51,581 nt of DNA from JBJYKD01 sp049310025 (GCF_049310025.1 NZ_JBJYKD010000023.1:1-51581); one strand, 5' to 3'. Shown: positions 32,462-41,795, counted from the first letter of the stretch. The notes: generated by a model from the letters alone, not told the origin. A program made the numbers and translations.

Positions 32462-33433
32462 TTATACGGTCTCACTCCTTTTTGCTAAAGCTTCTGATGG
32501 ATTTTTTATTGTGAATTTTTCTATAATACCTTCAGTTATACCGACTTCCAGGAGCAGTGGTATAAACTCTTGTTTTATATAGCCAAGGCCTATTTTGCCC
32601 CCATAACTTTTCAATCTATCCCGGGTGGTATCAAGGCCCAGCAGTATCCGGTCTTCAAAGCCCAATTCGACCATTTTCGCAATAAATTTTGCTTCCTCCA
32701 TATCGCTATGGTATTTGAACCTTCCAATGGTATCGTATTCCATAAATACTCCTGTTTCGGCCACAGCCCTGTGATATTCTATATCGCTCAGATCTCTATC
32801 CAGATGGCATATTATAACACAATCCGGGTTTACACCTTCCTTCGCAAAAAGTTCTATCTGCTCCAGAGCATGTTTTCCCATCTCCGTATGGCTCAATATG
32901 GAAAAGCCGGTGGATTTCGAAGCCCTGGCTGCAGCTTTAAAAAGTTTTCTATATTCCGGCGTTATACCTTCACCGTCAGAAGCGGTTTTTATAACGCCGG
33001 CCTTCGAAGGAACAGCCTTTTCAGGCATTTTATAATCTCCATCTACAAACATGCCCTTTTCCAGCTCATGAATGAAAATATCAGCCAGTTCATCTTCATC
33101 CAGGCATTTGATCCAGTGGTCTTCAGCATAAAAAATCAGCTTATGAAATCCCGTAGAAGCAATTATATTGACTCCTGTTTTTCTAGAGGATTCGGCAAGA
33201 TACTCCGCCATCCTGCCGCACCCGACGGGCTGGGCATCTACAATGCTTTGCCCTCCCAGCTCTTTATACATCCTCAGTTCTTCCACGGTCTTTTCAAAAT
33301 CGTCGATTCTCAAAGCAGGATTTACTCTGGCCGATGGACCCGGGGCGATGAATAAGTGCTCATGGCTGTGGCAAAATCCCAATTTTTCATTTGGAATAAG
33401 GCCCGATACGGTCTGGATATTTTTTCTCAACAT
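32462..33433 (-). CDS. Phosphotriesterase-family metal-dependent hydrolase (possible sugar lactonase)
   Basis: A 323-residue amidohydrolase-superfamily protein. The binuclear metal site can be traced: HSHEH near residue 22, the bridging-lysine candidate in AGVIKTASD near 145, FSILSHTEMG and CVIICHLDRD histidines, and the final aspartate in LGLDTTRDR. Members of this family related by sequence hydrolyse phosphorylated sugar lactones, so lactone opening after a sugar oxidation is a reasonable inference. It overlaps the dehydrogenase gene before it by 7 bp. Confidence 0.85.
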   Translation of the reverse strand: MLRKNIQTVSGLIPNEKLGFCHSHEHLFIAPGPSARVNPALRIDDFEKTVEELRMYKELGGQSIVDAQPVGCGRMAEYLAESSRKTGVNIIASTGFHKLIFYAEDHWIKCLDEDELADIFIHELEKGMFVDGDYKMPEKAVPSKAGVIKTASDGEGITPEYRKLFKAAARASKSTGFSILSHTEMGKHALEQIELFAKEGVNPDCVIICHLDRDLSDIEYHRAVAETGVFMEYDTIGRFKYHSDMEEAKFIAKMVELGFEDRILLGLDTTRDRLKSYGGKIGLGYIKQEFIPLLLEVGITEGIIEKFTIKNPSEALAKRSETV

Positions 33434-34350
33434 GAAAGGTCCCTTATCAGATTCTCCACAGCCATCAATCCCATCTTATCCACCGCCTCATAGGTGGAAG
33501 CTCCGTTGTGAGAACTTATGACTATATTGTCCAGTTCAAAAAGCTTTTTGTTGAGCGGCGGTTCCTGCTCAAACACATCGATGCCGGCACCGTATATCAC
33601 ATTTTCTTTTAATGCTTCATACAGCGCATCTTCATCGATGAGGCCTCCCCGGGCCGTATTTATGAGAATGGCGGTTTTCTTCATCATTTGCAATTCTCTT
33701 TTGCCTATCATTTTATTTGTATCTTCTGTCAGAGGCACATGAAGCGAAATTATATCGGCATTTTTATATAACTCTTCCAGGCTTACATATCGAACATCAT
33801 ATTCCCTGGCGAATTTTTCATCCGGGCAAACATCATAGGCAAGGATATTCATGTCAAATCCCTTTGCCCTTTTGATCACTCCCCTGCCTATATGGCCGGT
33901 GCCCACTATGCCCAGGGTTTTACCGTATATTTCCATAGACATTATTTTGCTCCAGTTGTTTTTCCTGCACTCTCTGTCTATGACGGTGATTTTCCTTGCG
34001 ACAGCTAGCATGAGGCACATGGTAAAATCTGCTACCGCATCAAAGTTGGCTCCCACCGTCCTGGAGACTTTAATGCCCTTTTCTTTTGCATAATCAAGGT
34101 CAATGTTGTCTACTCCTACGCCGTATTTGGATATAGCTTTTAATTTTGAGGCTTTTTCAAGGACATTTCTATTCAGGGGGTCGATGCCTATTATAACGCC
34201 ATCAATATCTTTAATGAGTTCAGATATTTCTTCTTCGGTCAGCGGCCTTTGATGCGGATTTTGCACTATTTCAAAGCCTCTTTCACGGAGCATTTCCATG
34301 GGTTTGGGATCATGTTTTGCAAACGACCTGGGTGTCACCAGTATTTTCAT
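33427..34350 (-). CDS. D-isomer-specific 2-hydroxyacid dehydrogenase (phosphoglycerate dehydrogenase family)
   Basis: A 307-residue enzyme. The NAD fold is LGIVGTGHIGRGVIKRA; the catalytic Arg, Glu and His are in NTARGGLID, DVFEQEPP and SSHNGAST. It lacks the ACT and intervening domains of long serine-pathway SerA. Its place in the sugar operon, before the lactonase-like gene, suggests a sugar-acid or hydroxyacid intermediate. Confidence 0.88.
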   Translation of the reverse strand: MKILVTPRSFAKHDPKPMEMLRERGFEIVQNPHQRPLTEEEISELIKDIDGVIIGIDPLNRNVLEKASKLKAISKYGVGVDNIDLDYAKEKGIKVSRTVGANFDAVADFTMCLMLAVARKITVIDRECRKNNWSKIMSMEIYGKTLGIVGTGHIGRGVIKRAKGFDMNILAYDVCPDEKFAREYDVRYVSLEELYKNADIISLHVPLTEDTNKMIGKRELQMMKKTAILINTARGGLIDEDALYEALKENVIYGAGIDVFEQEPPLNKKLFELDNIVISSHNGASTYEAVDKMGLMAVENLIRDLSC

Positions 34351-34378
34351 TTCATTATCACAGTCCTTTTAAGTATAA

Positions 34379-35896
34379 TCAGAGTTTTGACAATTCCTCG
34401 TAAATTCCAACCAGTGCATCGTATGAATGCAGGAAAACCTGATAAGTCTTCTGATATATTTCTCTGTTAGCCGGGTTGGGGTCATGTTCACTTTCGATTT
34501 TTATGAATTTATTTATGGCATCAAAGCTCTTAAATTCACCAACGCCTATGCCCCCGATGACGGCCGCACCCATAGAAGTGGCTTCTTCAAGATAATTGGG
34601 TTTTAATATTTTCAGGTTATATATATCCGCCATCATCTGACGCCAGACTCTGCCTTTGGCCCCTCCGCCTATAACTATCATGCTGTCGATGGAAACGTAA
34701 TTTTTAAATATATTCAATATGGTATTCAGGTTGTAGGTCACACCTTCCATGACGGCCCTCAGCAGGTCTTCCCTTTTATGGCCCACATGGATGCCTATAA
34801 AAGCCCCTTTAGCATTGGGGTTCCAGTGAGGAGTCCTTTCCCCCAGTAGATAGGGCAAAAATAATATTCCCCTGGCTCCCGGCGGGGATTTTTCTATTTC
34901 TTCATTGATTATGTCATAGGGACTTACGCCTTTTTCAACGGCCTCTTTTGTTTCGATCCTGCAAATCTCATTTTTGAGCCAGCTGTAAGACGTCCCGGCG
35001 GTCTGCATGGTCCCTATGGGGTTCACATAGCCGGGGACGGCATGGGCCCACGTCATGGTCCGCATCTTCGGGTCATATATGGGTTTTTCCGTCGTAATCC
35101 CTATCCACGAAGATGAACCTATATAATTATAGGCAACCCCCGGCTTCGTGCATCCCGCCCCCACGGAAGCGCACATGCCGTCGCCGGCTCCGATGACCAC
35201 CGGGGTGCCTTCCTTCAGGCCGGTTTCTTCAGCAGCCTTTCTTGTCACCTCGCCAACCACATAAGTGGATTCGTGAGCTTCGGGGAGCTTGTCGCCATCT
35301 ATACCGGCAATATCAATTATTTTTTCCGACCATTTGCAGGTATTCAAATCAAAGGCGTTGGTCCCCGACGCATCCGTATAATCCGTGACCATATTCCCCG
35401 TGAGCTTAAAAGCTATATAGTCCTTGGCATTGAGCATCTTGTAAGTGTTCCTGTAGACATCCGGCTCGTTATTTTTTATCCACATCAGCTTTTCCAGGGA
35501 ATAGGAGGGACTGGCCCTGTGGCCCACAATCCGGTAAAACTCCATGGCGTCGATCTTCTCCAGTATTTTTTCCGTCTCTTTTACAGCCCTCTGGTCGGAA
35601 TATATAATGGAATTTCTCAGCGGCCTTCCATATCTATCCACGCACAGGCATCCCATCATCTGGGCGCTGAATGAAACGCACACTATCCGGCCCGCGTCTA
35701 TGCCCTGGATGAGCTGTCTCGTGGAATTGCATACCGCCTGCCACCAATCATCGGGGTTTTGTTCCGCCCAGTTGGCATTAAAGTATTTTGTATCGTAGGG
35801 ATGGGTCCTGCTGGCTATCAGTTCCCCATCGGCTGTATACAGGGTGGCTTTGTTCCCGGAAGTCCCCAGATCATGCGCCAGAAGGTATTTCGCCAT
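34379..35896 (-). CDS. FGGY-family carbohydrate kinase (xylulokinase-like)
   Basis: A 505-residue kinase with the two ASKHA domains: LLAHDLGTSGNKATLYTADG at the start, QMMGCLCVDRYGRPLRNSII (substrate pocket region), ASGTNAFDLNT, and the ATP-side signature VIGGGAKGRVWRQMMADIYN. It is nearest to xylulokinase in general look. FGGY substrates cannot be read safely from sequence. Start at ATG 35896, eight bases after GGAGG; an ATG three codons earlier is too close. It follows the GntR gene by 37 bp. Confidence 0.88.
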   Translation of the reverse strand: MAKYLLAHDLGTSGNKATLYTADGELIASRTHPYDTKYFNANWAEQNPDDWWQAVCNSTRQLIQGIDAGRIVCVSFSAQMMGCLCVDRYGRPLRNSIIYSDQRAVKETEKILEKIDAMEFYRIVGHRASPSYSLEKLMWIKNNEPDVYRNTYKMLNAKDYIAFKLTGNMVTDYTDASGTNAFDLNTCKWSEKIIDIAGIDGDKLPEAHESTYVVGEVTRKAAEETGLKEGTPVVIGAGDGMCASVGAGCTKPGVAYNYIGSSSWIGITTEKPIYDPKMRTMTWAHAVPGYVNPIGTMQTAGTSYSWLKNEICRIETKEAVEKGVSPYDIINEEIEKSPPGARGILFLPYLLGERTPHWNPNAKGAFIGIHVGHKREDLLRAVMEGVTYNLNTILNIFKNYVSIDSMIVIGGGAKGRVWRQMMADIYNLKILKPNYLEEATSMGAAVIGGIGVGEFKSFDAINKFIKIESEHDPNPANREIYQKTYQVFLHSYDALVGIYEELSKL

Positions 35897-35933
35897 ACCA
35901 TCCACCTCCTCATAATCTGACCCCGCTTAAGTC

Positions 35934-36683
35934 TCACTCATTGACCAGTTCCACAATAAACTTGCTTTTGTCTCCTCTGTACCGGGAAATCGTATATTCC
36001 ACCGGCACGTTATCCTGATTATAGGCTACTGTCTCGAAATAATGAATCGGAGCCCCCTCCTCAATCCTCAGCAGTTTCGCTTCATACTCTCCGGCCAGGT
36101 CCACTTCGATGGACCTTACTGCCCTTTTTATAAAAATACCGTATTTTTTCTCGAAGGTGGAATACAGCGAATTATTTACAAAATCCACATCGATAATGCC
36201 GGGGCACAGCCTGAGAGGCACGTAACTGTCCAGGAAGACAATGGGTTCGTCATTGGCGTAGCGCAATCTTTTCAGGTGAAAAACTTCTTCCCCCACGGAC
36301 AGATTCAGCTTTTCCGCTATTTTTTCATCAGCGGCTATATACCTTTGCTTCATGACTCTGGTTTTGGGAATCAGGCCCTTTTGAATCATTTCATCGTTAA
36401 AACTTATAATTCGATGGGTGTATTCCTGGTTAATCTTGGGCTGGGTGATAAACGTCCCCTTGCCTTTTATTTTTTTTAAATACCCTTCTCTTACCAGTTC
36501 GTTTATAGCCTGCCTAACGGTGGGCCTGCTGATGTTGAAAATTCTGCACAGCTCAATTTCCGTGGGGATAGAGTCACCGGGTTTGAGCTGGTTTTTCTGA
36601 ATGTACGCCAACAATATTTCTTTTAACTGGTAATACAGTGGTACAGGTATATCTTTGTTGAGTTTCGCGGCTTCCAGATTCAT
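35934..36683 (-). CDS. GntR-family (HutC type) transcriptional regulator
   Basis: A 249-residue regulator. Residues 10-78 are the winged helix (PLYYQLKEILLAYIQKNQLK, IFNISRPTVRQAINEL, KGKGTFI). Residues 95-245 are a UTRA effector domain (AAEKLNLSVGEEVFHLKRLR-like fold, PIVFLDSYVP, PVEYTISRYRGD). The effector is likely a sugar phosphate from the pathway. It lies within the operon it probably controls. A 36-bp near-palindrome at 41514-41549 is its best operator candidate. Confidence 0.9.
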   Translation of the reverse strand: MNLEAAKLNKDIPVPLYYQLKEILLAYIQKNQLKPGDSIPTEIELCRIFNISRPTVRQAINELVREGYLKKIKGKGTFITQPKINQEYTHRIISFNDEMIQKGLIPKTRVMKQRYIAADEKIAEKLNLSVGEEVFHLKRLRYANDEPIVFLDSYVPLRLCPGIIDVDFVNNSLYSTFEKKYGIFIKRAVRSIEVDLAGEYEAKLLRIEEGAPIHYFETVAYNQDNVPVEYTISRYRGDKSKFIVELVNE

Positions 36684-36729
36684 TATTTCCATCCTTTACT
36701 TCATAAAATAATTTCTACAGATAAAAATA

Positions 36730-37713
36730 TTACTTTTGCTCATACTTTTCAAGAATGGTATTTATTTCTCTGTAAGTTTCGTCATCCAGTTCCCATGTGG
36801 CGCTCTCTACATTGTCTTTAATATGCGGAATTTTTGTGGCACCGGCTATAATGGTGGTGACGACTTCATTTTTAATCAACCAGTTTAAAGCCAATTGAGA
36901 AAGCGGCCTTGCGATCCTGTCGGCGATTTTTTTCAACTCCTCCACAATCCCAAGGTTCCTCTGGAGTTTTTCACCCTGGAGTTCAGGGTTGGCGTTTCTC
37001 ACATCCTTTTCATCAAAGTTTTTTCCGGGCTTAAAGGTGCCGGTGAGCAGCCCCTGGCACAGGGGGCTGTAAGGTATAAAGGCGATGCGGTTCTCCCTGC
37101 AGTGAGGTATAATTTCCTTTTCAGTCTTGTAGTAGAGCGGTATGTTATGATAAAAATCCGCGTTTCTGTCTATCATGTTGTAAAGGCACTGATGAGATAC
37201 TATTTCTCCATATTTTCTTGCTTCATCCAATAATTTGATGGGGAAATTCGAAGCGCCGATATATCTTATCTTGCCCTCTTTTTTAATCCGGTTTAAAGCG
37301 TCCATAGTTTCTTCAATGGGTGTGTTGTAATCGGGCCAGTGCATCTGGTATATATCTATATAGTCCGTTCCCAGTCTCCTCAAGCTGTCGTCTATTTCCC
37401 TCAAAATACTCTCTCTGGAAAGCAGGTTGGTGATTCTTTTTGAATCATCCCATACAAGACCGCACTTTGAGGCGATAATGACTTTGTCTCTCTTCCCCTT
37501 TAATGCTTTGCCCAGCAACTCTTCCGCATGGCCGAAACCGTACACCGGCGCCACGTCGAAAAAGTTGATTCCCATGTCATAAGCCGCCTGAACGGCTCTT
37601 ACGGATGATTCGTCGTCTGTTCCCGTCCAGAAATCCCTTCCCGATATAACCCAGCAGCCGAAACCGATGACAGACGCCTCCAAATCCGTAGTCCCAATAC
37701 GTCTTTTTTGCAT
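36730..37713 (-). CDS. Aldo-keto reductase
   Basis: A 327-residue (alpha/beta)8 NADPH oxidoreductase. The tetrad is visible: NFFDVAPVYGFGHAEELLG (Asp, Tyr), KVIIASKCGL (Lys) and IDIYQMHWPD (His). C-terminal IAGATKIPHIKDNV is the coenzyme phosphate loop. It is related to the L-galactose/L-fucose dehydrogenase-like AKRs often found in sugar operons. It likely oxidises a sugar to a lactone or reduces a keto-sugar. ATG 37713 is chosen for its SD GAGGTGGG. Confidence 0.88.
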   Translation of the reverse strand: MQKRRIGTTDLEASVIGFGCWVISGRDFWTGTDDESSVRAVQAAYDMGINFFDVAPVYGFGHAEELLGKALKGKRDKVIIASKCGLVWDDSKRITNLLSRESILREIDDSLRRLGTDYIDIYQMHWPDYNTPIEETMDALNRIKKEGKIRYIGASNFPIKLLDEARKYGEIVSHQCLYNMIDRNADFYHNIPLYYKTEKEIIPHCRENRIAFIPYSPLCQGLLTGTFKPGKNFDEKDVRNANPELQGEKLQRNLGIVEELKKIADRIARPLSQLALNWLIKNEVVTTIIAGATKIPHIKDNVESATWELDDETYREINTILEKYEQK

Positions 37714-37731
37714 TTGTCCCACCTCTTTTTA

Positions 37732-38706
37732 TTATTTACTTTGCTTTTTAACCTGATCTATCAGGACAGCTGCCACGATAAGAGCGCCGATCAATATTTG
37801 AAGAATAAACGGGTCTATTCCCAACAGATCCCCCGCATTGCGCAGGGTAGACATCAACATGGCACCCACCACTGTCCCTACAATGGAACCTTCGGCCCCG
37901 TTTAAACTGGCCCCGCCGATAACGGCCGCAGCAATGGCATCCAGTTCATAGCCGCTTCCTGCGGTGGGGATTCCGTTGGCCAGCCGGGATACCAGCATAA
38001 TGCCTGCAATGGAAGACATCAGGGCACTGTAGCCGTATATCATATACATATTGGTCCTGATATTTATACCGCTGAGCCTTGCAGCTTCCACATTGCTGCC
38101 TATGGCGTAAATGTTGCGGCCGAATCTGGTTTTCGATATGATAAACGCCGAAATCAGAATCGTTATAACCCAGATGACGAAAAGCGACGGCATCCCGAGG
38201 ATACTCATCTGAGCGAGATTGAGGAACGAAGCCGGCAGGCCCGACACCATTCTGGCGCCGCTTATAAGCATAATAACTCCCCTGAATACCGTCATGGTGC
38301 CCAGAGTGGCGATAAAGGGCGGCACCTTCCCGTCGTAAATCAGGATTCCGTTTATCACCCCCACAAGAGTTCCCGCTATAATAGCAATGATCACAGACAG
38401 CGGAGCGTTCATGCCCGCCTGGGTCATCAATATGGCCGCAAACATACCGGCAAAGCCCACTACGGAGCCCACAGACAGGTCGATCCCCGCGGATACTATT
38501 ACAAATGTCATTCCCAGAGCAATGACACCATTAATCGAAGTCTGCCTGACCAAATTTGAAAGGTTATTCGCCGTAAAAAACCCGTTTACCGCGACGGAAA
38601 GCAAAACGAATAGCGCCAGAAAAACAATTAATATAGTGCCTTCCGAGAAAGACGGACTTATTATGGAAATACTTTTTTTGGTGCTGGTATTTGTATTCGT
38701 GCTCAT
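37732..38706 (-). CDS. Ribose-type ABC sugar transporter permease
   Basis: A 324-residue RbsC-family permease with about nine membrane helices. It has the family segments GMTFVIVSAGIDLSVGSVVG and AIAAAVIGGASLNGAEGSIVG, which carry the ATPase contact. It is 12 bp downstream of the ATPase gene. The substrate class (pentose or other monosaccharide) is known for the family; the precise sugar is not. Confidence 0.93.
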   Translation of the reverse strand: MSTNTNTSTKKSISIISPSFSEGTILIVFLALFVLLSVAVNGFFTANNLSNLVRQTSINGVIALGMTFVIVSAGIDLSVGSVVGFAGMFAAILMTQAGMNAPLSVIIAIIAGTLVGVINGILIYDGKVPPFIATLGTMTVFRGVIMLISGARMVSGLPASFLNLAQMSILGMPSLFVIWVITILISAFIISKTRFGRNIYAIGSNVEAARLSGINIRTNMYMIYGYSALMSSIAGIMLVSRLANGIPTAGSGYELDAIAAAVIGGASLNGAEGSIVGTVVGAMLMSTLRNAGDLLGIDPFILQILIGALIVAAVLIDQVKKQSK

Positions 38707-38717
38707 CCGATACCCTC

Positions 38718-40229
38718 CTATTTGCTGCTGTTACTTACCACCGGCAGGCCTGACGCCAGCCTCAACACATCTTCATCCGTAACTTCGTTTTTATTCACAA
38801 TGCCGGTGCAATTGCCCTCGTACATCACCAGTATCCTCTTTGCAAGGCCCATAACCTCCGGTAAATAGGATGAAATCAATATAATGGAAGCCCCCTGCGA
38901 TGTCAGGTTTTCAAACAATCTGTATATTTCCAGTTTCGCGCCCACATCCACTCCCACCGTGGGCTCGTCAAAAATGAATATATTACTTTCCGCATTCAGC
39001 CATTTCGAAACCACCACTTTCTGCTGGTTTCCGCCGCTTAATTTTTTCACTTTCTGATAGATGGAGGGGGTCTTTATATTTAATTCACCGATATATTTTC
39101 TGGCTCTCCTCTTTTCCTCGCCCCCGTCAATAATTCCGAAACGGGATATATTTTCATATATTACAAGGTTTGTGTTGGTCATCACCGGAAGCTGTAACGC
39201 CAGACCCTGCAGTTTTCTGTCTTCGGGCAAAAAGCCAAGGCCGGCCTTAATCCCGTCAATAGGTGAATTTATAGATCGTCTTTTGCCGTTAATGAATATT
39301 TCACCGGCATCGGGCCTATCCGCACCAAAAATGCACCGCACCACATCGGTCCTTCCTGACCCCACAAGGCCGAACATTCCCAGGATTTCACCCCTGTGCA
39401 GCTTAAAACTGATATTTCTGAATCTGGGTTCTTTGGTCAAACCCCTTACTTCCAGGACCACATCAGGGGAGTCATGGTGCTTTATGGAATAAATATCTTT
39501 TATATTGCGGCCCACCATCATAGAAATCAGCCGGTCTTCATTGACCTGCGACACCGGCACCGTGTCCACCCATTGGCCGTCTTTCAGCACCGTCACCGTA
39601 TCGCAGATGCCGAATATCTCTTCCAGCCTGTGGGATATATATATAACCCCCGCTCCTTCTTTTTTAAGCCTGCTTATTATTTCAAACAGTTTCTGAGTTT
39701 CCTCGCTGGTCAGCAGCGCCGTGGGCTCATCAAATATAACCAGCTTAACTTTTTCATATATCATCTTGGCTATTGCCACCATCTCCTGCTGGGCCACGGG
39801 CAGATCTTTCAATTTTTTTCTGGGATCAATATCTATATCTATTTTTTTCAGAGTTTCGGCTGTGACCCGATACACCGTCTTCCAGTCGACCAAACCGTTC
39901 TTTACCGGCAGTTTGCCCAGAAAAAAGTTTTCCCCCACGGAAAGGTGAGGAGCAAGAGTAATGTCCTGGTAGACAGCCCCCAAACCCAGCTCCTTCGCCA
40001 CCAGCGGACTTGTTATATTAACTTCCCTGCCTTCAATAAAAATCCTGCCCTTATCCTTTTGATACGCGCCCATCAATATCTTTATAAGGGTCGATTTGCC
40101 CGCTCCGTTTTCTCCGACCAGCGCATGGACTTCCCCTTTTTTTACCGTTAAATTCACATTAGAAAGAGCTTTAACTCCAGGGAATTCCTTGGTAATTCCT
40201 TCCATTCTTACTATTTCCTGTGTCGACAT
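38718..40229 (-). CDS. Ribose-type ABC sugar transporter ATPase (two nucleotide-binding domains)
   Basis: A 503-residue RbsA/MglA-type protein. Domain 1 has Walker A GENGAGKSTL and Walker B KLVIFDEPTA but an LSV-type signature weakened to LPVAQQEM. Domain 2 (from about 250) has GLVGSGRTDV in place of a canonical Walker A, with the signature LSGGNQQKVV and IFIFDEPTVG. This asymmetric arrangement is normal for the family. Confidence 0.95.
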   Translation of the reverse strand: MSTQEIVRMEGITKEFPGVKALSNVNLTVKKGEVHALVGENGAGKSTLIKILMGAYQKDKGRIFIEGREVNITSPLVAKELGLGAVYQDITLAPHLSVGENFFLGKLPVKNGLVDWKTVYRVTAETLKKIDIDIDPRKKLKDLPVAQQEMVAIAKMIYEKVKLVIFDEPTALLTSEETQKLFEIISRLKKEGAGVIYISHRLEEIFGICDTVTVLKDGQWVDTVPVSQVNEDRLISMMVGRNIKDIYSIKHHDSPDVVLEVRGLTKEPRFRNISFKLHRGEILGMFGLVGSGRTDVVRCIFGADRPDAGEIFINGKRRSINSPIDGIKAGLGFLPEDRKLQGLALQLPVMTNTNLVIYENISRFGIIDGGEEKRRARKYIGELNIKTPSIYQKVKKLSGGNQQKVVVSKWLNAESNIFIFDEPTVGVDVGAKLEIYRLFENLTSQGASIILISSYLPEVMGLAKRILVMYEGNCTGIVNKNEVTDEDVLRLASGLPVVSNSSK

Positions 40230-40250
40230 AGCATTAACCCCTTTTACAAG

Positions 40251-40276
40251 GGGATAGGGCCCTGAAGCCCTATCCC
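40251..40276 (-). other. Intercistronic hairpin after the binding-protein gene
   Basis: GGGATAGGGC pairs with GCCCTATCCC (loop of six), followed by a smaller CCCCTT...AAGGGG hairpin. No T-run follows, so this looks like an mRNA stabiliser or partial attenuator that raises the binding protein over ATPase and permease. Confidence 0.65.
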
Positions 40277-40283
40277 GGCAATT

Positions 40284-41333
40284 TTATTTCTTTTTGAGCG
40301 TGGGATCGAGTAATTCCTTGATTTCCTGCTGGTTCATATTTTCCTTGGTCACCACTGTGGAACCGGTGTTGACGTATTTTTCGAGGGTTTTGCCCTGAAT
40401 GGCATCGTACGCGCTCATTACACCTTTATACCCCATGCCGTACGGGTCCTGCACAATCAAGGCTTTAAGGGCCCCGCTTTCCAGTGCTTTTATTTCTTCC
40501 GGATCGGAGTCAAAGGCCACCGCCACCACTTTATCGGCCAGTTTTCTTTCCGTGATAACACGGGACAGGCCGTCACCGGTCATGTTGTTGTCCGCAAAGA
40601 AGCCGATGACATCCTTATTGGCGGTCAGTATATTCTCCGCCGCACTCACAGCCTTGAGCACGTCGTTGTCCACGTATCTGGGACCAACAATTTGAATATC
40701 CGGAGCCAGTTCTTTCAGTTTTTCAGTAAAACCTTTATCGCGGTCTATCAAAACCTGCACTCCCGCCATGGCGCTGATGAGGCCCACCTTGCCCTTCAGC
40801 GGAATACCCCTGGCCTTTAATTCGTCCACCAGCTTCTGGGCCGCTTTGCCGCCGGCTTCCACGTTGTCGGTGGCCAGGAAGGAATGGATTTTGTCGGTCT
40901 TTACCTTATTGTCTATGGTAATGATCTTTATGCCCATGTCGTAGGCCTTCTCAAGGGCCGGGACTGTGGCTTCGGAGCTGGTGGAGGCGATTACTATGCC
41001 ATCGGGTTTCTGGTTCACCACGTTTTCCAGTATCGAAACCTGTTTGTCTATGTCGGCTTCTGAAGGCGGTCCATAAGTGGTGACGTGGATGTCCGGATTA
41101 TCCTTCGCCGCATTGTTGGCTCCGATTAAAACGTACTGCCAGAAATCCGAGTCGGTGGCTTTCACTATAACCGCAATTTCATATTTATCTTTCTTGGATT
41201 GCTCCTGCTGGGCTTGCTGTTGCTGCTGACCCTGCTCCTGCTGGGCGGGCTGCTGTGCCTGCTTGCTTCCGCATCCTGCTAAAAGCAGGCCGATCAGTAA
41301 TACCGCCAGAATTATACATAAAATTTTTTTCAT
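40284..41333 (-). CDS. Sugar-binding lipoprotein of the ABC transporter (RbsB family)
   Basis: A 349-residue lipoprotein. The signal peptide ends in LLAGCGSK, with Cys near residue 21. A glutamine-rich linker (residues 25-47) follows, then a periplasmic-binding-protein type 1 fold (YEIAVIVKATDSDFWQYVLI, VVNQKPDGIVIASTSSEA, GFFADNNMTGDGLSRV, VAVAFDSDPEEIKAL). It begins the operon. The linker of Q, A and E is unusually repetitive but plausible as a tether to the membrane. Confidence 0.95.
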   Translation of the reverse strand: MKKILCIILAVLLIGLLLAGCGSKQAQQPAQQEQGQQQQQAQQEQSKKDKYEIAVIVKATDSDFWQYVLIGANNAAKDNPDIHVTTYGPPSEADIDKQVSILENVVNQKPDGIVIASTSSEATVPALEKAYDMGIKIITIDNKVKTDKIHSFLATDNVEAGGKAAQKLVDELKARGIPLKGKVGLISAMAGVQVLIDRDKGFTEKLKELAPDIQIVGPRYVDNDVLKAVSAAENILTANKDVIGFFADNNMTGDGLSRVITERKLADKVVAVAFDSDPEEIKALESGALKALIVQDPYGMGYKGVMSAYDAIQGKTLEKYVNTGSTVVTKENMNQQEIKELLDPTLKKK

Positions 41334-41513
41334 TTATTTTTCCTCCCCAAATTTCATGATTTATAGAAGGCATTCATAATCTCTCTCGGTGTCAAATCTT
41401 TTCCCCTTTCACGAAAGAATCATTTACCACCCCTTTCTTTCTATCTATCCGGAGTGTCGATTCTATGATTTTTAAAAACCGCTTTCTACCTCTCCCCCCT
41501 TCCCCAGATATAT

Positions 41514-41549
41514 AAAGACGTAAATATGTAATTACATATTTACATCTTT
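41514..41549. promoter_or_regulatory. 36-bp near-perfect palindrome, candidate GntR operator
   Basis: 41520-41543 (GTAAATATGTAA and its complement) is a perfect 24-bp palindrome. With one mismatched pair, AAAGA/TCTTT extends it to 36 bp. It lies about 180 bp upstream of the binding-protein start. The 550-bp gap 41334-41883 holds, besides this, AT-rich sequence, a GTGTCA direct repeat near 41708-41730 and the malic enzyme terminator; no gene is seen. Confidence 0.6.
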
Positions 41550-41795
41550 ACTTTTGTAAGATATTCGACGTTTCTGTAAAAAATCCTTCTTTGTTATATT
41601 AATAACTTTTTATTTTTTATATATCTTATATATATTATCAATATAGAAAAGTATCTTTATGGCAGCGCATTACTTTTGATTCGGCTGGACCTGCAAAAGC
41701 CGTTGTGTCATAAAAAGTGTCAAACAAAGCCTTCTTGTCGGCAGGCATAATGCGGTGATTATAGGACTGGTATTTGGTATTCACTCTATCATATG

